From the NCBI GenBank assembly GCA_022824615.1, contig JAJDZM010000266.1, positions 1 through 35,430 of the forward strand: a DNA stretch of 35,430 bases. Reading direction: 5' to 3'. Origin of the DNA: Candidatus Binatia bacterium (GTDB taxonomy: Bacteria > Desulfobacterota > Binatia > Bin18). Shown here piece by piece: positions 31,485-35,430 of this stretch. How positions within the stretch are numbered: position 1 is the first letter of the stretch; every line of letters starts with the position of its first letter. Below the pieces are notes generated by a model, which saw only the letters and a list, made by a program, of their open reading frames with translations, was not told where the DNA came from and ran no database searches. The position numbers and the translations under genes were made by a program.

Positions 31485-31514
31485 CCGGGCCAGCCCAAAA
31501 CCGGCCCGGATTTG
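31485..31514. terminator. Bidirectional terminator-like stem between convergent genes
   Basis: TCCGGGCC (31485-31492) pairs with GGCCCGGA (31504-31511) around an 11-base loop, followed by TTT on the plus strand. It lies between the CoA-transferase operon end and the ammonium transporter end. Confidence 0.7.
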
Positions 31515-31524
31515 TGAAGTCGGC

Positions 31525-32853
31525 TCAGGCGATATAGCCGCTCTCGTCGTGGTCGGTCAGGTCGAGACCCTGCTGTTCACCCTCTTCGCTGATGCGGGCT
31601 CCTCCGGTGAGGGCATTGGCGACAAAATAGGCGATCACAGAGACTACACCACTCCAGATGATGGTGACAACAACGCTCTTGCCTTGCGCAATGATCTGGG
31701 TCGTAACAGTCACAGCTTCGTCGAGACCAGCCCCTCCCATGAATTCGGCCGCGCACAGGCCGGTGAGGATTGCGCCAACGGCTCCACCGACGCCGTGCAC
31801 GCCGAAGACGTCGAGGCTGTCGTCATAGCCGCAGGACCGTTTTATCGTAGTGGCGGCCAGATAGCAGAAGACGGCTGAGGCTGCGCCGATCAGGAGCGCG
31901 CCCATGGGACCGGCCGTGCCGCTGGCTGGCGTAATGGCGACCAAGCCCGCCACTGCGGCGGTGGCCATGCCGAGAATGCTGGGCTTGCCATGCCTGACCC
32001 ACTCAATGAGCATCCAGACAACAACTGCCGTGGCGGTGGAAATCTGGGTGATGAGCATCGCCATGCCAGCGACGCCGTCCGCGGCGAACTCACTTCCGGC
32101 GTTGAAGCCAAACCAGCCCACCCAGAGCATGCTGGTTCCGATGACGGTCAGAACGAGACTGTGGGGTCGTATGGGTTCCGTGGGATAGCCCCGGCGCGCG
32201 CCTATCATGATGCAGACAACCAGCGCGGCGACTCCGGCATTAACATGCACGACGGTCCCCCCGGCAAAGTCCAGTACGCCCCAACCGGCGAACAGACCAC
32301 CGCCCCAGGCCATGTGCCAGACCGGGACATAGCTGAAGGTGAACCAGATGAGCATAAAGATCAGCACCGCACTGAACTTCATTCGCTCGGCAAAGGCTCC
32401 AACGATAAGTGCCGGCGTGATGATCGCAAAGGTCATCTGGAAGATCACGAAGACCGACTCGGGTATGGTGCCATTGAGAGAATCGACAGTCAGACCCTTG
32501 AGGAAGAGTCTGGAGGCGTCTCCGATGATGGCGTTCCCCTCGGTAGCGGCATAGCTGTAGCCGTAGATGATCCAGAGCAAGGTCATGACTCCGGCCATTG
32601 CCAGGCATTGGCCCAGGACTGAGAGGACATTCTTGGTCCTCACCAGGCCGCCGTAGAACAGGGCCAGACCCGGCAGGGTCATGAAGAGCACCAGTGCCGT
32701 GGCAGTAATCATCCAGGCGGTGTCCCCGCTATCGAGTGTTGGTGTTTCCTCGGCCCAGGCCGGCACGGCTGTCCCGAGCATACCGAGTAAACCGAGTGAG
32801 AGTGTGCTCCACCCACACCAGGCGGCTTGTTGCGTCTTCCGAAAAAATTTCAC
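31525..32853 (-). CDS. amt: Ammonium transporter (Amt)
   Basis: A 442-residue Amt protein. The N-terminus has a signal peptide (to about AWA-EE, residue 35) as in proteobacterial Amt, then DTAWMITATALVLFMTLPGLALFYGGLVRTKNVLS, VPVWHMAWGGGLFAGWGVLDFAGGTVVHVNAG, and DVFGVHGVGGAVGAILTGL. The twin His of the pore are in VPVWHMAW and DVFGVHG. Eleven helices follow the signal. It brings ammonium into the cell. The start is GTG 32853, with GAGGAGGAG about eight bases upstream. A sigma-54-like promoter lies about 80 bp upstream. No glnK is adjacent, which is unusual because glnK-amt is a common pair. Confidence 0.95.
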   Translation of the reverse strand: MKFFRKTQQAAWCGWSTLSLGLLGMLGTAVPAWAEETPTLDSGDTAWMITATALVLFMTLPGLALFYGGLVRTKNVLSVLGQCLAMAGVMTLLWIIYGYSYAATEGNAIIGDASRLFLKGLTVDSLNGTIPESVFVIFQMTFAIITPALIVGAFAERMKFSAVLIFMLIWFTFSYVPVWHMAWGGGLFAGWGVLDFAGGTVVHVNAGVAALVVCIMIGARRGYPTEPIRPHSLVLTVIGTSMLWVGWFGFNAGSEFAADGVAGMAMLITQISTATAVVVWMLIEWVRHGKPSILGMATAAVAGLVAITPASGTAGPMGALLIGAASAVFCYLAATTIKRSCGYDDSLDVFGVHGVGGAVGAILTGLCAAEFMGGAGLDEAVTVTTQIIAQGKSVVVTIIWSGVVSVIAYFVANALTGGARISEEGEQQGLDLTDHDESGYIA

Positions 32854-32932
32854 TGTGAACTCCTCCTCTCACGCCTATTGCCCCGTATCGGTAACAGAGG
32901 GCGAGGGTAATCCTTACATGGCCCTTCCAGTA

Positions 32933-32949
32933 GGCAAAAAGAATGCCGA
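32933..32949 (-). promoter_or_regulatory. Sigma-54-like (-24/-12) promoter for amt
   Basis: On the minus strand the 17-base site contains GGCA, ten bases from GG to GC, and TTGC, matching the GG-N10-GC core (TGGCAC-N5-TTGCW). It points to the amt start at 32853, giving a leader of about 70 nt. Nitrogen-limitation control through NtrC would be expected; a clear NtrC site was not recognised, although GGTGC and an A/T-rich tract lie upstream. Confidence 0.55.
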
Positions 32950-33074
32950 CCGGGAAGCACCTAATCTATTTGACTTTTTTTATTTTGAAAGGGCCTGAGG
33001 ATAGACTGCTGCTGACTGGATTTTAAGCAGCGCCTATTTTTTCGTCAGCTTTACAGGTGGGGGAGGAGCATCCT

Positions 33075-34355
33075 TCATTGGGGAGACCAGAAGGCGATAT
33101 GGCCGTCTGAGAGCCGCTGTGGTGTCGCATCTTCTTCGACTGGGATTACATAGACGGACGGGCCCCGGGAGCCCTGGCCTGGGTTGGGGCGTGTCTGCCC
33201 GCTAAAAGTAAAAAACCGGCTGTCCGGAGACCAGAGGCGATGCGAAAGCGCATACTGGTCGAAATACTGAAAAACGAGAATCTGGGGACGGGATGGCATG
33301 AAATCGACCACGGGAATAGACGTGCGACTACGGACATCCACGACCACCCACGTCCAGTGCGCGCGCTCCGGGTTGCGCCGGGCATAGAGGATACGAGTTC
33401 CATCCGGGGACCAGAAAAAGGCCGCAACCGGCTCTTGAATCAGGGGATGCATCGCACCTGTTGCCACGTCGAACAGGCGAACCTCCTCAAAGAGGGGCGC
33501 TCTGATAAAGGACGTGGTGGCAATGGCCAAGAGTGGTTGAGTCGGAGACCATTCGAGCGCCATCCGTTTTGGCACAAGCGCGACGGATTCAGGCTGGCTG
33601 CCATCGCCGGCAGCGATCATCAGAGAGGCGTGTTCCTGGCCTTCTATCGTATTGCCATAGGCGAGCCATTTCCCATCATAAGACCATGACGGAGGTCCGA
33701 ATATCGAGGGTGAGCGCGAGAGCAGGTGCCGTTCGCCCGTGGGAACGGCCACGACGCTAATGGAGTGGCCGACCCCTCCTCCGCGCCTTCCTCCTATATG
33801 GGTGAGTACGGCTTGTCCATCCGCACGCCAATGAAAATAAAAGGGCGCGCCTTGGGCAACTCTTTGCGGGCGCTGGCCGCCTGACGTCGGCCAGAGGTTC
33901 AATGAAAAAGGGCCACGTCCGCCTAGAAGGATGCCCAATTGCCGGCTCGTGGGTGACCAATAGGCATAAATGGGTTGAAGACCGGGCTCTTTATAGGAGT
34001 GGAGGATTCGGGCGCTGATAGCGTCAAAGATATACAGCCCATCCGTGAGCTGACCGCCATTGAGCTCAACGCGAAAGCTGGCCAAGCGCCGTCCGTCGGG
34101 CGACCAGACTGGCCAGCTGTAAAAGTCCCGATTGCGCTGGACTGAGCGGGGAGCGAAACGAGCCTGCTGGAGCATTTCGCCGGAAGCCATTTTTTGGCGA
34201 CCGGTGCCGTCCGGTCGAATGGTATAGAGATCGCCGGTGCGATCGATATAGGCGATCCGATTGACCGGCGGTGCCGCACTCGGACTCGGCGCGTGCGTCA
34301 GGAGCAGAGCAATTGTCAGGAGAAAGGAAAGAGAAACGTGGCAGCGTGCAGTCAT
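33075..34355 (-). CDS. Secreted TolB-like beta-propeller protein (PD40 repeats)
   Basis: A 426-residue protein with a signal peptide (MTARCHVSLSFLLTIALLLTH, then SAA) and about eight beta-propeller repeats of the WSPDG kind: WPVWSPDGRRLASF, AYWSPTSRQLGILL, HWRADGQAVLTHI, SWSYDGKWLAYG, EWSPTQPLLAIAT, FWSPDGTRILYARR, RLWSPDSRFFTFSG and a final AFWSPQ. TolB- and PD40-type propellers are periplasmic or extracellular and bind peptides or act as scaffolds. There is no lipobox or catalytic domain. Start ATG 34355 is the only reasonable one. It is divergent from dxr across a 196-bp spacer and shows no operon partner. Confidence 0.85.
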   Translation of the reverse strand: MTARCHVSLSFLLTIALLLTHAPSPSAAPPVNRIAYIDRTGDLYTIRPDGTGRQKMASGEMLQQARFAPRSVQRNRDFYSWPVWSPDGRRLASFRVELNGGQLTDGLYIFDAISARILHSYKEPGLQPIYAYWSPTSRQLGILLGGRGPFSLNLWPTSGGQRPQRVAQGAPFYFHWRADGQAVLTHIGGRRGGGVGHSISVVAVPTGERHLLSRSPSIFGPPSWSYDGKWLAYGNTIEGQEHASLMIAAGDGSQPESVALVPKRMALEWSPTQPLLAIATTSFIRAPLFEEVRLFDVATGAMHPLIQEPVAAFFWSPDGTRILYARRNPERAHWTWVVVDVRSRTSIPVVDFMPSRPQILVFQYFDQYALSHRLWSPDSRFFTFSGQTRPNPGQGSRGPSVYVIPVEEDATPQRLSDGHIAFWSPQ

Positions 34356-34551
34356 GATCGCCCCGGTTCACGGCTACGATAGCAGAGTCTGTGAGAAGGG
34401 CAACGATCCAGGAGAGAGGGGCGGGCAGGGGGGATAAACAGGCTGAGCTTGACGGCCCCTCGTTCCGTTCGGTACGAATGCTGAGCATGGCAAAAAGTAT
34501 CCTGTTCGTGCGGGAGAACTCCGAAGTATGGTGAGAGGAGGGGCGGAGAAT

Positions 34552-35430
34552 ATGAAGCGTCTTGCCATTCTTGGTTCGACCGGCTCCATCGGGGTGTCAA
34601 CGCTCGATATTGTTGGACGTTTTCCTGAGAAATTTCGTGTGGTTGCCCTTGCGGCCGGTAAAAACCTGACGCAGCTCATTGAGCAGATCAAGTCTTTCCA
34701 GCCGCTCCTGGTCTCCCTCTCCCAGGAAGAAGATGCAAAAAAGCTGCGACACAAACTGCCCGATTTCGAGGGCGATATCGTCTGGGGGGCAGACGGCCTG
34801 CTCGCGACCGCGACGCATGAAGACGCGGACATGGTCATGGCCGCCCTGGTGGGAGCCATCGGATTACCCCCGACCTTGGCGGCCATACGGGCGGGTAAAG
34901 ATGTTGCCTTAGCCAACAAAGAAGCCTTGGTCGTATCCGGCGAACTCATGACGCGCGAGGCTGCGCAACACGACGTGCGACTCCTGCCGGTTGACAGTGA
35001 ACATAATGCGATCTTTCAAGCCCTGCACGGACACAAACAGGAGCGGGTTAAGCGGATTATCCTGACCGCCTCCGGCGGGCCGTTTTTACACCGTCCGGCT
35101 GAGGACTTTCAGACCATACGGATAGAAGAGGCACTCCAGCATCCGACCTGGAAGATGGGCAATAAAATTACGATTGACTCGGCAACGCTGATGAACAAGG
35201 GGCTTGAAGTCATTGAGGCGCGCTGGCTGTTTAACCTGCCTCCTGAGCAAGTATCGGTGATCGTGCATCCGCAGAGCATTGTACACTCCCTGGTGGAGTA
35301 TGTGGATGGCTCTGTGCTGGCGCAGTTGGGCATTCCTGATATGCGGGTGCCGATCTCCTATATTCTCGCCTATCCGGACCGTTTACCGCTCACTCATCTG
35401 CCGCAGTTGAATCTGGCTGAGGCCGCCCGG
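34552..35430 (+). CDS. dxr: 1-deoxy-D-xylulose-5-phosphate reductoisomerase, N-terminal 293 residues (runs off window)
   Basis: The frame is open to the last base, giving 293 residues of about 390. Conserved DXR elements: KRLAILGSTGSIGVSTLDIV (NADPH loop), ANKEALVVSGE, PVDSEHNAIFQAL (metal ligands), TASGGPF, HPTWKMGNKITIDSATLMNKGLEVIEA and VHPQSIVHSLVEY. It makes 2-C-methyl-D-erythritol 4-phosphate from DXP in the MEP isoprenoid pathway in the cytosol. GGAGGGG before ATG 34552 sets the start; an in-frame ATG at 34528 would add eight residues. No cdsA or uppS is visible upstream; the usual rseP/cdsA neighbours would have to lie beyond the right edge. Confidence 0.96.
   Translation, partial: MKRLAILGSTGSIGVSTLDIVGRFPEKFRVVALAAGKNLTQLIEQIKSFQPLLVSLSQEEDAKKLRHKLPDFEGDIVWGADGLLATATHEDADMVMAALVGAIGLPPTLAAIRAGKDVALANKEALVVSGELMTREAAQHDVRLLPVDSEHNAIFQALHGHKQERVKRIILTASGGPFLHRPAEDFQTIRIEEALQHPTWKMGNKITIDSATLMNKGLEVIEARWLFNLPPEQVSVIVHPQSIVHSLVEYVDGSVLAQLGIPDMRVPISYILAYPDRLPLTHLPQLNLAEAAR

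Overview
The window (about 35 kb, mostly G+C-rich with a few AT-rich patches) looks like chromosomal DNA of an uncultured, catabolically versatile, Gram-negative-type soil or marine bacterium. Many class III CoA-transferases, luciferase-like monooxygenases, Tyr-less SDR proteins and sodium:solute symporters, together with stray toxin-antitoxin pairs, resemble Tectomicrobia/Entotheonella-like or Desulfobacterota/Binatota-like genomes. That placement is inferred from gene style; there is no rRNA in the window. Two housekeeping genes anchor it: a dimeric-type glycyl-tRNA synthetase and, running off the right edge, DXP reductoisomerase (dxr).

Layout. 1-4.3 kb: tail of a PIN-domain toxin, an SDR without the catalytic Tyr, a TIGR03084-like DinB/MDMPI protein, a PQQ alcohol dehydrogenase split by an in-frame TAG, and a ChaC-like gamma-glutamylcyclotransferase. 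4.4-6.8 kb: a minus-strand operon of luciferase-like monooxygenase, alpha/beta hydrolase and glyoxalase-fold protein. 7-9.9 kb: small retropepsin-like protease, GST plus GNAT pair, and an XRE regulator divergent from a small coiled-coil protein. 10-13.1 kb: an SSS symporter with a RelE/ParE-Phd module on one side and a DUF433-DUF5615 module on the other, plus a broken copy of the symporter's 3' end. 13.2-17.7 kb: SnoaL-like protein, an unusual SDR, and an frc-symporter operon resembling formyl-CoA:oxalate CoA-transferase with its own uptake system. 17.9-20.1 kb: glyQS and an AT-rich island with a long hairpin and a NYN nuclease fragment. 20.1-22.9 kb: 2-oxopentenoate-hydratase-like gene and NtaA-type monooxygenase, then small membrane peptides and two dispersed repeats. 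22.9-27.2 kb: TauE/SafE permease, DUF2617-like gene and a one-piece restriction-modification enzyme with a 9-nt minisatellite at its 5' end. 27.4-31.5 kb: a tight plus-strand operon of thiolase-fold protein, DUF35 zinc/OB protein and two class III CoA-transferases. 31.5-35.4 kb: ammonium transporter with a sigma-54-like promoter, a secreted beta-propeller protein, and partial dxr.

The most promising unit is the 27.4-31.5 kb operon. It combines a thiolase-fold enzyme without the usual Cys nucleophile, a DUF35 partner and a two-subunit-like CoA-transferase. The order recalls the bbsB-bbsA-bbsE-bbsF part of the benzylsuccinate pathway, and the protein pair recalls Ltp2/DUF35 retro-aldolases, but the accessory beta-oxidation genes are absent, so its substrate is unknown. 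The other notable theme is toxin-antitoxin cassettes wrapped around a duplicated symporter gene.
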